DNA of 64,000 bases, taken from Dyadobacter arcticus (GTDB taxonomy: Bacteria; Bacteroidota; Bacteroidia; Cytophagales; Spirosomataceae). Every line of letters begins with the position of its first letter. Within the stretch, counting starts at the first letter, position 1. The translations under genes and the position numbers were made by a program. The notes beneath the pieces are model-generated. The model was not told the origin of the DNA, searched no databases, and was given only the letters and a program-made list of their open reading frames with translations. Location: assembly GCF_011762185.1 (NCBI RefSeq), contig NZ_JAASQJ010000001.1, forward strand, positions 930,001 through 994,000. The letters run 5' to 3'. Positions 8,716-18,262 of the stretch are shown in pieces.

Positions 8716-9882
8716 ATGAAATTATTAAAAGCAACGATTTGGGCAGTCACAATCTGCCTTTCGTTCCAAAGTTGCGCTAAAAAAGCGGAGAAAAACAAAG
8801 AAGATACAACTGCTGGGGAGGAATCTGCGGCTAGTCGTGAAATCTGGACCAAAGAGCAGGCGAAGGAATGGTATGCCAAACAGGGATGGCTGGTAGGGGC
8901 GGATTTCCTGCCAAGCACCGCTATTAATCAGCTGGAAATGTTCCAGGAGACTTCTTTTGATACTGCCACCATCAATCGTGAGCTTGGCTGGGCAGAAGAC
9001 ATTGGCATGAATACAATGCGGGTATATCTGCACGATTTATTGTTTCAGCAGGATTCGGCAGGTTTCGTAAAACGGCTTGGTGTATTTCTGGACATTGCCC
9101 AGAAACATAAAATCAAACCAGTATTGGTATTGTTCGATTCGTGCTGGGACCCTTTCCCAAAACTGGGAACGCAACGCGCGCCCAAACCAGGTGTGCATAA
9201 TTCTGGCTGGGTACAGAGCCCCGGATTTGAAGCATTGAAGGATAGTACGCAATATCCCCGTTTGGAGAGATATGTAAAAGGTACTGTTACCGCATTTGCC
9301 AATGATGATCGGGTGCTGGCCTGGGATGTCTGGAATGAGCCTGACAACCCCAATACGAGTTCTTATGGAAAAGTAGAGTTACCAAATAAGGTCGATTATG
9401 TGATTCCGCTTTTGACAAAATCATTTGCCTGGGCACGTTCGGTAAATCCTTCGCAACCATTGACATCCGGCGTTTGGGCGGGTGACTGGACTTCACACGA
9501 AACATTGAAACCGATTGAAAAAGTGATGATCGACGAATCGGACATCATCACTTTCCATAACTATGAGGATGCAGCAGATTTTGAGAAGCGTATCAAGCAA
9601 TTACAACAATACGATCGTCCATTGATCTGCACCGAATACATGTCGCGCGGAAATGGAAGTTTTTTCAAAGGCTCCCTACCCATTGCGAAGAAATACAATG
9701 TGGGGGCCATCAACTGGGGATTAGTCGATGGAAAATCGCAGACTATTTATCCATGGGATAGCTGGAAGAAAACCTATACCAAAGAGCCAGACTTATGGTT
9801 TCACGACATTTTCAGAAAAGACGGAACGCCGTATAAGAAGGAGGAAACTGATTTGATTAAGAGTTTGACGGCGGCGAAATAA
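8716..9882 (+). CDS. GH5-like (cellulase-superfamily) glycoside hydrolase lipoprotein
   Basis: A 388-residue protein with a lipoprotein signal ending at a QSC lipobox near residue 21, then a TIM-barrel glycosidase domain of clan GH-A type. The acid/base glutamate is E208 in WDVWNEPDNP and the likely nucleophile is E307 in ICTEYMSR, which matches the strand-4 and strand-7 positions of this clan. Bacteroidetes relatives are often labelled cellulase or beta-xylanase, but no specificity can be claimed. It would be anchored at the outer membrane or in the periplasm. The next gene, a sulfatase, follows 38 bp later. Confidence 0.85.
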   Translation: MKLLKATIWAVTICLSFQSCAKKAEKNKEDTTAGEESAASREIWTKEQAKEWYAKQGWLVGADFLPSTAINQLEMFQETSFDTATINRELGWAEDIGMNTMRVYLHDLLFQQDSAGFVKRLGVFLDIAQKHKIKPVLVLFDSCWDPFPKLGTQRAPKPGVHNSGWVQSPGFEALKDSTQYPRLERYVKGTVTAFANDDRVLAWDVWNEPDNPNTSSYGKVELPNKVDYVIPLLTKSFAWARSVNPSQPLTSGVWAGDWTSHETLKPIEKVMIDESDIITFHNYEDAADFEKRIKQLQQYDRPLICTEYMSRGNGSFFKGSLPIAKKYNVGAINWGLVDGKSQTIYPWDSWKKTYTKEPDLWFHDIFRKDGTPYKKEETDLIKSLTAAK

Positions 9883-9920
9883 TAGGTATTTAACTTTTAA
9901 CTTACCTACACCAATTTAGC

Positions 9921-11444
9921 ATGCTTTTGCGCCTATTATTCGTATTGACTATCTTTCCGTTCCTTGTTTTTGGGCAGAAAAAACAACAAAAACCAAATGT
10001 AATCTTCATTTACGCGGATGATGTGGGCTATGGGGATTTGAGCTCTTATGGCGCTGCTAAAATAAAAACGCCAAATATCGACCGCCTGGCGAAGGAAGGC
10101 ATACGTTTTACAAATGCACATGCGACGTCGGCCACTTGTACGCCGTCGCGATTTGCACTCATTACCGGCAAATATCCCTGGCGTCAGAAAGGCACGGGCG
10201 TTTTACCCGGTGATGCCTCCCTAATCATCCCTACAAACCAACTTACGCTACCCGCCGTTTTTCAAAATGCAGGATACAAAACCGCATCTGTAGGTAAATG
10301 GCATCTTGGATTGGGAGAAACGAATAAGCAAATCGACTGGAATAAACCCATCACAAAAGGGCCGAATGAAGTGGGCTTTGATTATGCGTTTTTCTTCCCT
10401 GCTACCTCCGACCGAGTGCCTACTGTTTTTATAGAAAATCACGATGTGCAAGGTTTGGATATAAATGATCCTATCGAAGTGGATTATTCGAAACAGATTG
10501 GAAATGAGCCGACTGGAAAGGAAAATCCTGAATTATTGAAGCTGCCAGCGTCTCCCGATCATGGTCACAATAATACGATTGTGAACGGCATTGGTCGCAT
10601 TGGGTGGATGACCGGCGGTAAGCAGGCACGCTGGACCGATGAAGAAATAGCACATGTATTCCTGTCAAAAGCTGAGCAGTTTATGGAGGAGAATCGCGCA
10701 AATCCATTTTTCCTGTATTTTTCCCTAAACGATATTCACGTACCCCGCATGCCCAGCACACCGTTTAAAGGTAAAAGTCAGATGGGTTTGAGGGGTGATG
10801 TGATCCTGCAGATGGATTGGACGGTGGGTGAAATCCTGAAAAAACTGGATGAACTGAACATCGCAGATCAAACGCTGATCATTTTTTCAAGTGACAATGG
10901 TCCGGTCCTCGACGATGGGTATGCGGATAAGGCTGTGGAATTATCAAAAGGACATCATGCTGCTGGCGTCCTTCGTGGAGGCAAATACAGTGCTTTCGAG
11001 GGTGGAAGCAGGGTTCCCTGGCTTGCCCGCTGGCCACAAGCGATCAAGCCGGGCGTCACTTCCGATGCATTGATTTGTCAGATAGACCTGATCGCATCAT
11101 TTGCACAATTTTTTCACCAAAAAGTCGAGAGTGAGGATGCTGTTGACAGTTATAATGTAATGGACGCGCTTATTGGAAAATCGCAAACGGGCAGAACATT
11201 TCTTATCAAACAGGGTGGGGCATTGTCTATCACGCAGGGAACCTGGAAATATATCGAGCCAAGAGAAGGGAAAGCAGTGCAGGAACTGACTAATACGGAG
11301 ACTGGAAATAATGTTAAACCGCAATTATATGATTTGAGTAAGGATATTGGTGAGAAAGATAACCTGGCAGATAAGTATCCGGCAAAAGTGAAAGCGATGA
11401 GTGCTGAATTGGAGAGAATTAGGGAAGCGGGTCGGAGTCGGTAG
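9921..11444 (+). CDS. Secreted arylsulfatase (formylglycine type)
   Basis: A 507-residue type I sulfatase with a Sec signal peptide ending near VFGQ. The metal-binding YADD motif includes D33 and D34. The C73-T-P-S-R77 motif is the canonical site where cysteine is converted to formylglycine. Further family features are the GKWHLG segment and a later SSDNGP metal/sulfate motif. It hydrolyses sulfate esters, here probably on a carbohydrate given the adjacent glycosidase. Activity needs a maturation enzyme, which is not encoded in this window. Its length is normal for the family. Confidence 0.93.
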   Translation: MLLRLLFVLTIFPFLVFGQKKQQKPNVIFIYADDVGYGDLSSYGAAKIKTPNIDRLAKEGIRFTNAHATSATCTPSRFALITGKYPWRQKGTGVLPGDASLIIPTNQLTLPAVFQNAGYKTASVGKWHLGLGETNKQIDWNKPITKGPNEVGFDYAFFFPATSDRVPTVFIENHDVQGLDINDPIEVDYSKQIGNEPTGKENPELLKLPASPDHGHNNTIVNGIGRIGWMTGGKQARWTDEEIAHVFLSKAEQFMEENRANPFFLYFSLNDIHVPRMPSTPFKGKSQMGLRGDVILQMDWTVGEILKKLDELNIADQTLIIFSSDNGPVLDDGYADKAVELSKGHHAAGVLRGGKYSAFEGGSRVPWLARWPQAIKPGVTSDALICQIDLIASFAQFFHQKVESEDAVDSYNVMDALIGKSQTGRTFLIKQGGALSITQGTWKYIEPREGKAVQELTNTETGNNVKPQLYDLSKDIGEKDNLADKYPAKVKAMSAELERIREAGRSR

Positions 11445-11526
11445 TTTTTACTACCAAAAAATATTTACTTCTACTAAGTGACCATTACAAATACTTAACG
11501 TCTAAAGCATAAACCTTGACTTGTTT

Positions 11527-12561
11527 ATGCGGACATTCTCCTTATTTCATCTCGTAAGAGCCTCTATTATTTGCCTGACTCTTTTTACCGCTTTTCAAAG
11601 CGATGGGCAAACGACTTATTTGCGGCAAAGTTTCGACAAAACCAGTGGCCTGATCAATCCTTTGCCGGATAGCACGCAGTTTAGCCATGTTATCCTCACG
11701 GCACCAGCGCTTTCGTATCACAAATTCCATAAAGGATACATCGAGCTCACCCGTACCCAGCAGGATTCCGCTACGGGAGGAATCATCCGGGTTATGCGCG
11801 CCACACCCTTTTTGCCCAGTCCAAAAACACTTTTGATTCAGATTACCCTCAGTGCAGAATCGATCCAGTCGAAAGCGGTTAATGCGATTTATTTTTATGT
11901 TGGAGAAGATTTCAATCCGGTCAACAATTCGTTTCCTGGCAATGGGCTTATGTTTGGCCGATGTGCAATCAACTTCACCGGAAATTCATTTATCATCAAA
12001 GATCCCGAAACGCAAGTCGCCAGCAAACCCATTGATGTCAAAAAAATGGTTACTTTGTCTTGGGTACTGAATAATTCATCCGAGGATTTAAAATACCAAT
12101 TGTCTGCACACGGCGACAAGGAAACCGTTTCTCCCGGAAATTACGACTTATGGGTAGACGTTGAAGCGATCCATAAAGGAACCGAAGCCTACCCCGGAAA
12201 CTCGCCTTTCTCGCCAACTAAACTTTCAAATTTTGAAATTCGATATAGGAATGGCCTGGGCCAGATCCGCATCCACGACATCCTGATTCGCGAAGGAAAT
12301 TCAGTAAAAGAGCCTGAGGAAAATGTAATCATGCCAAATCCGGTTTCAGGTCATTCATTTATAATCAATGCCAAAAATATGAATCTCGCTACCCTGAACA
12401 TTACGAGGTTAAATGGCCAAGAATTGCCTTTCGAGAAAGAGGTGCTTTCTGCAGGGCGCACGGAGATCCGGTTGGGCAGGTCATTGAATGCAGGAATGTA
12501 CGTTCTCCATTTTCTCGATTTAGATAAAAAAGATAGATTCATCCGGTTCGTAGTAGAGTAG
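11527..12561 (+). CDS. Secreted protein of unknown function with type IX sorting tail
   Basis: The open frame begins with a TTG at 11521, but the ATG at 11527 (two codons in) is the better start, giving 344 residues. A Sec signal peptide covers about residues 1-28. The central 230 residues are beta-rich and unrecognised; they may be a lectin-like or carbohydrate-binding fold. The last 75 residues start with an MPNPVSG segment and continue with GMYVLHF and a basic end, typical of the type IX secretion C-terminal sorting domain. It should therefore be exported across the outer membrane and attached to the surface. Its position beside a glycosidase and a sulfatase suggests a role in carbohydrate handling. 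Confidence 0.75.
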   Translation: MRTFSLFHLVRASIICLTLFTAFQSDGQTTYLRQSFDKTSGLINPLPDSTQFSHVILTAPALSYHKFHKGYIELTRTQQDSATGGIIRVMRATPFLPSPKTLLIQITLSAESIQSKAVNAIYFYVGEDFNPVNNSFPGNGLMFGRCAINFTGNSFIIKDPETQVASKPIDVKKMVTLSWVLNNSSEDLKYQLSAHGDKETVSPGNYDLWVDVEAIHKGTEAYPGNSPFSPTKLSNFEIRYRNGLGQIRIHDILIREGNSVKEPEENVIMPNPVSGHSFIINAKNMNLATLNITRLNGQELPFEKEVLSAGRTEIRLGRSLNAGMYVLHFLDLDKKDRFIRFVVE

Positions 12562-12668
12562 TGGCGATCGGCTCATTTTGCTTTATCGATCAGTAGATCG
12601 AATAGGGGATATCTTTCTATTAAAGCGAACTACTCCCATATCCCGACTTCTAAAATAATTCAACTAAT

Positions 12669-14336
12669 ATGTACCAAGTGAATTTTGCCAGATCGATTTC
12701 CTCTGGCATTTTTTTAGGATTTATCCTGCTCGGCTACACGGTTGCTGGTCAGCAAATCGGAACTGCATATGAGGCGGATGTGATCATCTACGGAGGTACT
12801 TCCGGGGCCGTCACAGCGGCGGTTCAGGTTGTTAGGTCCGGCAAAAAAGTCATTGTCGTATCTCCGGATAAACATCTTGGTGGATTGTCGGCAGGCGGGC
12901 TAGGATTTACAGATACGGGCAATAAGTCGGTGATTGGTGGACTTGCCAGAGAATTTTACCATCGTGTTTACAATCATTACCAAACCGATGAAGCCTGGGT
13001 TTGGCAAAAAAAGAATGAATATGGCAACAAAGGTCAGGGAACGCCAGCGATGGATGGGACAGAAAGGACCATGTGGATTTTCGAGCCGCATGTTGCAGAA
13101 AAAGTTTTTGAGGATTTTGTAAAAGAAAACAACATTACTTTATACCGTGACGAGTGGCTGGACAGGAAAAATGGCGTTGAGAAAGAAAATGGTATTATCA
13201 TCGCATTCAAGACATTGAGCGGAAAGACATTCAAAGGGAAAATGTTCATTGATGCTACTTACGAAGGCGATCTGATGGCCGCAGCAAGCGTAAAATACCA
13301 TATAGGCCGAGAGGCCAATAGGGTATACAACGAAGAATGGAATGGCATTCAGCCGGAGGTTTTCCAGCACGGGCATTATTTCAAAAAGAATGTGAGCCCA
13401 TATAAGATCGAAGGAGATCCAAAAAGTGGATTGTTACCCTACATATCTCCCGAGCAGATCGGTAAGAAAGGTGATGGAGATAACAAAATTCAGGCTTATT
13501 GTTTTCGGATGTGCCTGTCATCCAGTCCCGACAACCGCATTCCATTCGCAAAACCTGCCGGCTATGATCCCAAGAAATACGAGTTGCTGGCCAGGGTTTA
13601 CAAAGCCGGCTGGACGGAAACATTCGATAAGTACGATGACATTCCCAATAAAAAAACAGATACCAACAATCACGGCCCATTCAGCACAGACTATATTGGA
13701 ATGAATTACGACTATCCCGACGCTACTTACGAGAGGCGAAAGGAGATTATCAAAGAACACGAAAGCTACCAGAAAGGGTTAATGTACTATTTGTCCAATG
13801 ATACCAATGTTCCTGCGGATGTGCGGGAAAAAATGAATGTGTGGGGACTTGCCAGGGATGAGTTCAAGGATAATGGTGGTTGGCCACATCAAATATATGT
13901 TCGGGAAGCCCGTCGCATGATCGGGATGGGAATTATGACGGAGAACGAAACATTAGGTAAAAAACCAGTTTCCCAGCCGATAGGAATGGGTTCCTATTCA
14001 TTGGACGCGCACAATGCGCAACTCTATGTAAAAGCGGATGGCTTTGTACAAAACGAGGGGGACATCGGGGTGCATCCCAAGCAGCCTTACAGTATTTCTT
14101 ATGAATCAATTGTTCCTAAAAAAGCGGAATGTCAGAACCTGTTTGTCCCTGTTTGTCTTTCCAGTTCGCACATTGCATACGGCTCAATCCGCATGGAGCC
14201 GGTTTTTATGATTCTCGGCCAAAGTGCAGCAACGGCTGCTGTGATGGCAATTGACAAAAAAATTCCAGTTCAGGACGTTGATTATGGTCAGTTGAAGGAG
14301 CAGCTTTTGAAGGATAAACAAAAACTTGAACTGTGA
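12669..14336 (+). CDS. Exported FAD-dependent oxidoreductase (FAD_oxidored family)
   Basis: A 555-residue protein with a signal peptide (residues 1-28) and an FAD-binding Rossmann motif (IIYGGTSGAVTAA) at about 39-52. An adenine-binding GGLSAGGLGFTDTG segment typical of the FAD_oxidored family follows. The C-terminus carries the IRMEPVFMILGQSAATAA flavin-contact region common to this family. Members in Bacteroidetes are often misnamed 'xanthan lyase'. The reaction is presumably dehydrogenation of a sugar or sugar acid in the periplasm. The gene lies 61 bp before the transporter gene. Confidence 0.85.
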   Translation: MYQVNFARSISSGIFLGFILLGYTVAGQQIGTAYEADVIIYGGTSGAVTAAVQVVRSGKKVIVVSPDKHLGGLSAGGLGFTDTGNKSVIGGLAREFYHRVYNHYQTDEAWVWQKKNEYGNKGQGTPAMDGTERTMWIFEPHVAEKVFEDFVKENNITLYRDEWLDRKNGVEKENGIIIAFKTLSGKTFKGKMFIDATYEGDLMAAASVKYHIGREANRVYNEEWNGIQPEVFQHGHYFKKNVSPYKIEGDPKSGLLPYISPEQIGKKGDGDNKIQAYCFRMCLSSSPDNRIPFAKPAGYDPKKYELLARVYKAGWTETFDKYDDIPNKKTDTNNHGPFSTDYIGMNYDYPDATYERRKEIIKEHESYQKGLMYYLSNDTNVPADVREKMNVWGLARDEFKDNGGWPHQIYVREARRMIGMGIMTENETLGKKPVSQPIGMGSYSLDAHNAQLYVKADGFVQNEGDIGVHPKQPYSISYESIVPKKAECQNLFVPVCLSSSHIAYGSIRMEPVFMILGQSAATAAVMAIDKKIPVQDVDYGQLKEQLLKDKQKLEL

Positions 14337-14397
14337 TCAAATTGTGATTTGTCTTATTTGCATAATATTGCAGTAATTCCTGAAACCCGATAAACAA

Positions 14398-15639
14398 ATG
14401 ACAACCCTTACAGCACCTCGTTCAGATGCTTCCCACCTTTTTAGTGCCCCGGTTATCGTTGCCGCGCTTGGTTATTTTGTAGATATATATGATTTACTGC
14501 TTTTTGGCATCGTAAGGCTGCCCAGCTTGGCGTCTCTTGGATTGTCGGATGCCGAAATCTCCTTAACAGGCGCAAGTATCCTGAACTGGCAAATGACAGG
14601 ACTTCTATTAGGAGGTATCCTTTGGGGAGTTTTGGGCGATAAAAAAGGTCGATTATCAGTTCTTTTTGGATCAATCATTACCTATTCACTTGCCAACATT
14701 GCATGTGGTTTTGTACAGGATGTAACCGTTTATAAATTTTTCCGTTTCGTAGCAGGCGTTGGTCTGGCGGGGGAACTTGGTGCAGGAATTACATTGGTCT
14801 CCGAAATTCTTCCCAAGCATCTCAGGGCAATCGGTACTTCCCTTGTTGCTGGAATTGGCCTGTTAGGTGCAGTAGTTGCATATTTCACGGTAGAATTTTT
14901 CGATTGGAGATATGCCTATTTCATCGGTGGAGGACTAGGGGTTTCCCTTTTATTACTCCGTATTGGTGTTTTTGAATCCGGAATTTTCAAGGATATCAAG
15001 GATCGCAAACAAGTGGAGAAAGGTAATTTCTTTGCATTATTTAATAACAAAGACAGGCTTTCCCGATATCTGAAATGCATTGGTATTGGCTTGCCGACCT
15101 GGTTTGTAATCGGTATACTGGCCACATTTAGCAATGAGTTTGGAAAAGCTTTGAATATTGCCGAACCTATCAAGCCGGGGTTATCGATCATGTGGTGTTA
15201 TGTTGGATTATCCATGGGAGACCTTGCCAGCGGTTTTTTAAGTCACTGGCTTGAATCCAGAAAAAAGGCGGTCTTATATCTGATGCTTTTCACGCTTGCA
15301 GCCAGTTGTATCTACCTTTTTGCTGGTATAAACACTGCTTCAAACTTATATATAGTTGCTAGTTTGCTGGGATTTGGCATCGGTTATTGGGCAATGTTCG
15401 TTACGATTGGGGCCGAACAATTCGGGACCAATTTGAGGGCTACCGCAGCGACAACTGTACCGAATATGGTCAGGGGAACCGTTGTGTTAATGACAACTTT
15501 ATTTGCTAATTTTAAAATGTCCTTTTCCGTTATTAATTCGGCTGCATTGGTCGGTGTTATCTGTTTTGCGATCGGTATTTATTGCATTCTCACCATACCC
15601 GAAACACATGGCCGCGATTTGGATTTTCTGGAAGAATGA
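14398..15639 (+). CDS. MFS transporter (metabolite:H+ symporter type)
   Basis: A 413-residue polytopic membrane protein with about 12 hydrophobic helices. Helix 1 carries an acidic pair (FVDIYDLLLFG) typical of metabolite:H+ symporters. The loop between helices 2 and 3 has the MFS signature GDKKGR. Helix 4 has a conserved FRFVAGVGLAGELGAG stretch. It probably imports an organic acid or sugar derivative released by the exported enzymes upstream. It lies 61 bp after the FAD oxidoreductase. A 194-bp gap containing 8-bp repeats separates it from the next gene. Confidence 0.87.
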   Translation: MTTLTAPRSDASHLFSAPVIVAALGYFVDIYDLLLFGIVRLPSLASLGLSDAEISLTGASILNWQMTGLLLGGILWGVLGDKKGRLSVLFGSIITYSLANIACGFVQDVTVYKFFRFVAGVGLAGELGAGITLVSEILPKHLRAIGTSLVAGIGLLGAVVAYFTVEFFDWRYAYFIGGGLGVSLLLLRIGVFESGIFKDIKDRKQVEKGNFFALFNNKDRLSRYLKCIGIGLPTWFVIGILATFSNEFGKALNIAEPIKPGLSIMWCYVGLSMGDLASGFLSHWLESRKKAVLYLMLFTLAASCIYLFAGINTASNLYIVASLLGFGIGYWAMFVTIGAEQFGTNLRATAATTVPNMVRGTVVLMTTLFANFKMSFSVINSAALVGVICFAIGIYCILTIPETHGRDLDFLEE

Positions 15640-15663
15640 ATGCCTTAGTGGTGCTTTTATGTT

Positions 15664-15703
15664 GTCATTAAGTCATTAAGTCATTAGGTCATTAAGTCAT
15701 TTG
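15664..15703. repeat. 8-bp tandem repeat array (GTCATTAA type)
   Basis: Five consecutive units with an 8-bp period fill 15664-15703. Three read GTCATTAA, one ends AG and the last ends TG. They lie in the intergenic space after the MFS gene. Two other 8-bp arrays with the same TCATT core occur near 36760 and 37046. Confidence 0.75.
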
Positions 15704-15833
15704 TTGTTTGCGGATATTCGTTTGTGAAAACTACAAAATGACAATCAATGACGCGACGCAGGAGCTTGACCATAAATGACTCTTTAATTACTCTTTAATG
15801 AAGTTGCTAATATTCACATCAATATAAAATAAA

Positions 15834-16355
15834 ATGGAAAGACGCGTAGCGCTTAGAAGCATGGCACTAGCCGTTGGCGCAATGGCGAATTTGCCTTCAT
15901 GGGCATCGGGTTGGAGCAAGGGATCTTTTCCAAAAGGTACACTGCTTGCGGCAGATCAGGCAAAAAATCTGTCCGCAATGGTTGAGGCCATTATTCCCAA
16001 AACCGATACACCTGGTGCCGGCGAGCTCGGGGTAGGTGATTTTGTACAGAAAATGGTGAAGGATTGCTACGATAAGAAGGCGCAGGCCACTCTTTCAAAC
16101 GGTATTTCTAATCTTGATGCGCAAAGCAATAAGAAATTTGGGAAGTCGTATGCCGATGCATCCAAAGATCAGAAACTGCAACTTCTGCAAGAACTTGAAA
16201 AGAGCACTGATGCAGAGCAAAAAGCTTTTTTCGGTATGGTCAAAAATCTGACGATCCAGGGTTATATGTCATCCGAATACGTGATGACCAACATTACGCA
16301 TTATGAAATGGTACCAGCACGTTACCACGGCTGTGTACCGGTTAAAAAGGGTTAA
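15834..16355 (+). CDS. Gluconate 2-dehydrogenase subunit 3-family protein (Tat-exported small subunit)
   Basis: A 173-residue protein with a twin-arginine-type N-terminus (ERRVALRSMAL) followed by a short hydrophobic segment and an SWASG cleavage region. The rest is helical and matches the small gluconate 2-dehydrogenase subunit 3 family (motifs IPKTDTPGAGE and AFFGMVKNLTIQGYMSSEYV). In this family the small subunit carries the Tat signal and pilots the flavin subunit to the periplasm. Its partner, the GMC subunit, is encoded 124 bp downstream. The C-terminus has a single conserved cysteine near the end (HGCVPVKKG). Confidence 0.88.
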   Translation: MERRVALRSMALAVGAMANLPSWASGWSKGSFPKGTLLAADQAKNLSAMVEAIIPKTDTPGAGELGVGDFVQKMVKDCYDKKAQATLSNGISNLDAQSNKKFGKSYADASKDQKLQLLQELEKSTDAEQKAFFGMVKNLTIQGYMSSEYVMTNITHYEMVPARYHGCVPVKKG

Positions 16356-16434
16356 AAGGAGAAAAGGGAAAAAGGGGAGGAGGGAGGAGGTTTTTTTTAT
16401 TCTCCCTTTCTTCCCCTTCCTCCCTCTCTTCCCC
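16356..16434. repeat. Polypurine/polypyrimidine mirror tract
   Basis: Directly after the stop codon come 35 consecutive purines (16356-16390), then eight T and one A (16391-16399), then 35 consecutive pyrimidines (16400-16434). The two arms can base-pair imperfectly as a long stem. The tract may end transcription, pause polymerase or form a triplex. Its position between two cotranscribed subunit genes suggests a role in setting their ratio, which is inference. Confidence 0.6.
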
Positions 16435-16479
16435 GTTCACCCTCTCTCCCCCTTACTCCATTCTCCTTAGGAAATTAAC

Positions 16480-18198
16480 ATGGCTAATTTTAATATTGAC
16501 AGTAAAAAGGCCCGGACTTATGATGCCATCGTCATCGGGTCGGGAATTAGCGGAGGTTGGTCCGCAAAAGAGCTGACTGAAAAGGGGCTTAAAACACTTG
16601 TATTGGAACGTGGGCGCGATGTTCAGCACATTAAGGATTATCCTACCACCAATATGATGCCCTGGGAATTTCCGCACCGTGAGCGGTTACCAAAGGAAGT
16701 AACTGATGCCAATCCGATTGCCAGCAGGTGCTACAATTTTAAGGAATCGTCCGCGCATTTTTTTGTAAAAGATAACGAGCACCCTTATGTCCAGGATGCT
16801 GACAAGCCATTTGACTGGCTTCGCGGATATCAGGTAGGAGGAAAATCATTGTTATGGGCAAGGCAAACGCAACGATGGAGTAAATATGATTTTGAAGGTC
16901 CGGCTAGGGACAAGTTTGCAGTCGAATGGCCGATCGGCTACGACGACATTGCACCCTGGTACAGTCATGTTGAAAAGTTTGCAGGGATAACCGGGAATAA
17001 AGATGGTCTGGATGCGCTTCCTGATGGGGAGTTCTTAAAGCCTCACGAATTAAACTGCGTTGAGAAATATTTCAAAGAGCAGGTTTCAAAACAATACAAA
17101 GACCGTCATATAATTATCGGACGTGCCGCACACATTACTGATCCACAGCAAATTCACCTGGATCAGGGGAGGGCACAGTGCCAGAGCCGGACAATGTGCG
17201 AGAGAGGTTGTCCATTTGGCGGGTATTTCAGCAGCAATGCTTCAACCATTCCCTGGGCGATGAAAACCGGGAATCTGACGCTCCGTCCACATTCGGTGGT
17301 GCATTCCATTATTTATGACGATAAAAAACAAAAAGCCAGTGGTGTTCGTGTGATCGATGCTACCACCAAAGAGGTTATTGAGTTTTACGCCGACATTATC
17401 TTCTTAAATGCCGCGGCGCTGAATTCTAATCTGGTTCTGCTGAACTCCACTTCGAGCCGTTTTCCAAATGGTTTGGGCAATGACAGCGGGCTTTTGGGCA
17501 AGTATGTAGCTTTTCACAACTACCGAGCAAGTGTTTCAGGAGAGTATGAAGGTTTTCTTGATTCTACAACAGACGGACGTCGCCCGAACAGTGGTTACAT
17601 TCCGAGGTTCCGGAACGTTTATAAGCAGGAAACAGACTTTTTGAGGGGATATGCAGCCGGTTTCTCGGCAAATCGGAATACTTACTCGGATCGCAATGGT
17701 CTGGGAGAGTCGTTGAAAGCAGGTCTGCTGGAAACCAAATATGGGAACTGGAGTGTCGGTTCTCACATGATGGGAGAGACGATTCCGAAGGAAAGTAATT
17801 TTGTTGCATTGGATAAAGAGCAAAAAGATGCCTGGGGTATCCCGCTTCTCAAAATCTCTGTTGGTTACGACGATAATGATGAGAAAATGATCAAGGATTA
17901 TGTGGAGCAGGTCAGTGAGATGTTTACGAATGCTGGTTTCAAAAATGTGAAATCCCACGACGGACATCGCAATCCTGGTAACGATATCCATGAAATGGGG
18001 GGTGTCCGGATGGGTAAGGATCCTAAAACCTCATTGCTAAACCAATGGAACCAGCTGCACGCCTGCAAAAATGTGTTCGTAACGGACGGTGCCTGCATGA
18101 CTTCCACCTCAACCCAAAATCCATCATTGACCTACATGGCACTTTCAGCCAGAGCCGTAGATTATGCCGTGAAGCAGATTAAGGCTAAGAATTTGTAA
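16480..18198 (+). CDS. GMC oxidoreductase (FAD subunit of a sugar/glycoside dehydrogenase)
   Basis: A 572-residue flavoprotein of the glucose-methanol-choline family. The FAD motif (VIGSGISGGWSAKEL) is near residue 19, a GGKSLLW segment is near 125, and the C-terminal flavin/active-site region reads TDGACM followed by STSTQNPSLTYMAL. An HEMGGVRMG motif precedes it, typical of the gluconate 2-dehydrogenase and glycoside 3-dehydrogenase branch. It has no signal peptide; it should be co-exported with the Tat subunit encoded just upstream. No cytochrome c subunit is visible nearby. A relic of its 3' end lies at 20226. Confidence 0.92.
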   Translation: MANFNIDSKKARTYDAIVIGSGISGGWSAKELTEKGLKTLVLERGRDVQHIKDYPTTNMMPWEFPHRERLPKEVTDANPIASRCYNFKESSAHFFVKDNEHPYVQDADKPFDWLRGYQVGGKSLLWARQTQRWSKYDFEGPARDKFAVEWPIGYDDIAPWYSHVEKFAGITGNKDGLDALPDGEFLKPHELNCVEKYFKEQVSKQYKDRHIIIGRAAHITDPQQIHLDQGRAQCQSRTMCERGCPFGGYFSSNASTIPWAMKTGNLTLRPHSVVHSIIYDDKKQKASGVRVIDATTKEVIEFYADIIFLNAAALNSNLVLLNSTSSRFPNGLGNDSGLLGKYVAFHNYRASVSGEYEGFLDSTTDGRRPNSGYIPRFRNVYKQETDFLRGYAAGFSANRNTYSDRNGLGESLKAGLLETKYGNWSVGSHMMGETIPKESNFVALDKEQKDAWGIPLLKISVGYDDNDEKMIKDYVEQVSEMFTNAGFKNVKSHDGHRNPGNDIHEMGGVRMGKDPKTSLLNQWNQLHACKNVFVTDGACMTSTSTQNPSLTYMALSARAVDYAVKQIKAKNL

Positions 18199-18228
18199 GA
18201 GTCTTCCAGCTAAATAACTATTTTGAAA

Positions 18229-18260
18229 TGACTGCCAGCATTGTTGGCAGTCATTTTTTA
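18229..18260 (+). terminator. Rho-independent terminator of the GMC gene
   Basis: A perfect 9-bp stem (TGACTGCCA at 18229-18237 with its complement at 18245-18253), a 7-nt loop and a run of T from 18254. It lies 30 bp after the GMC stop codon and between convergent genes. Confidence 0.85.
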
Positions 18261-18262
18261 TG

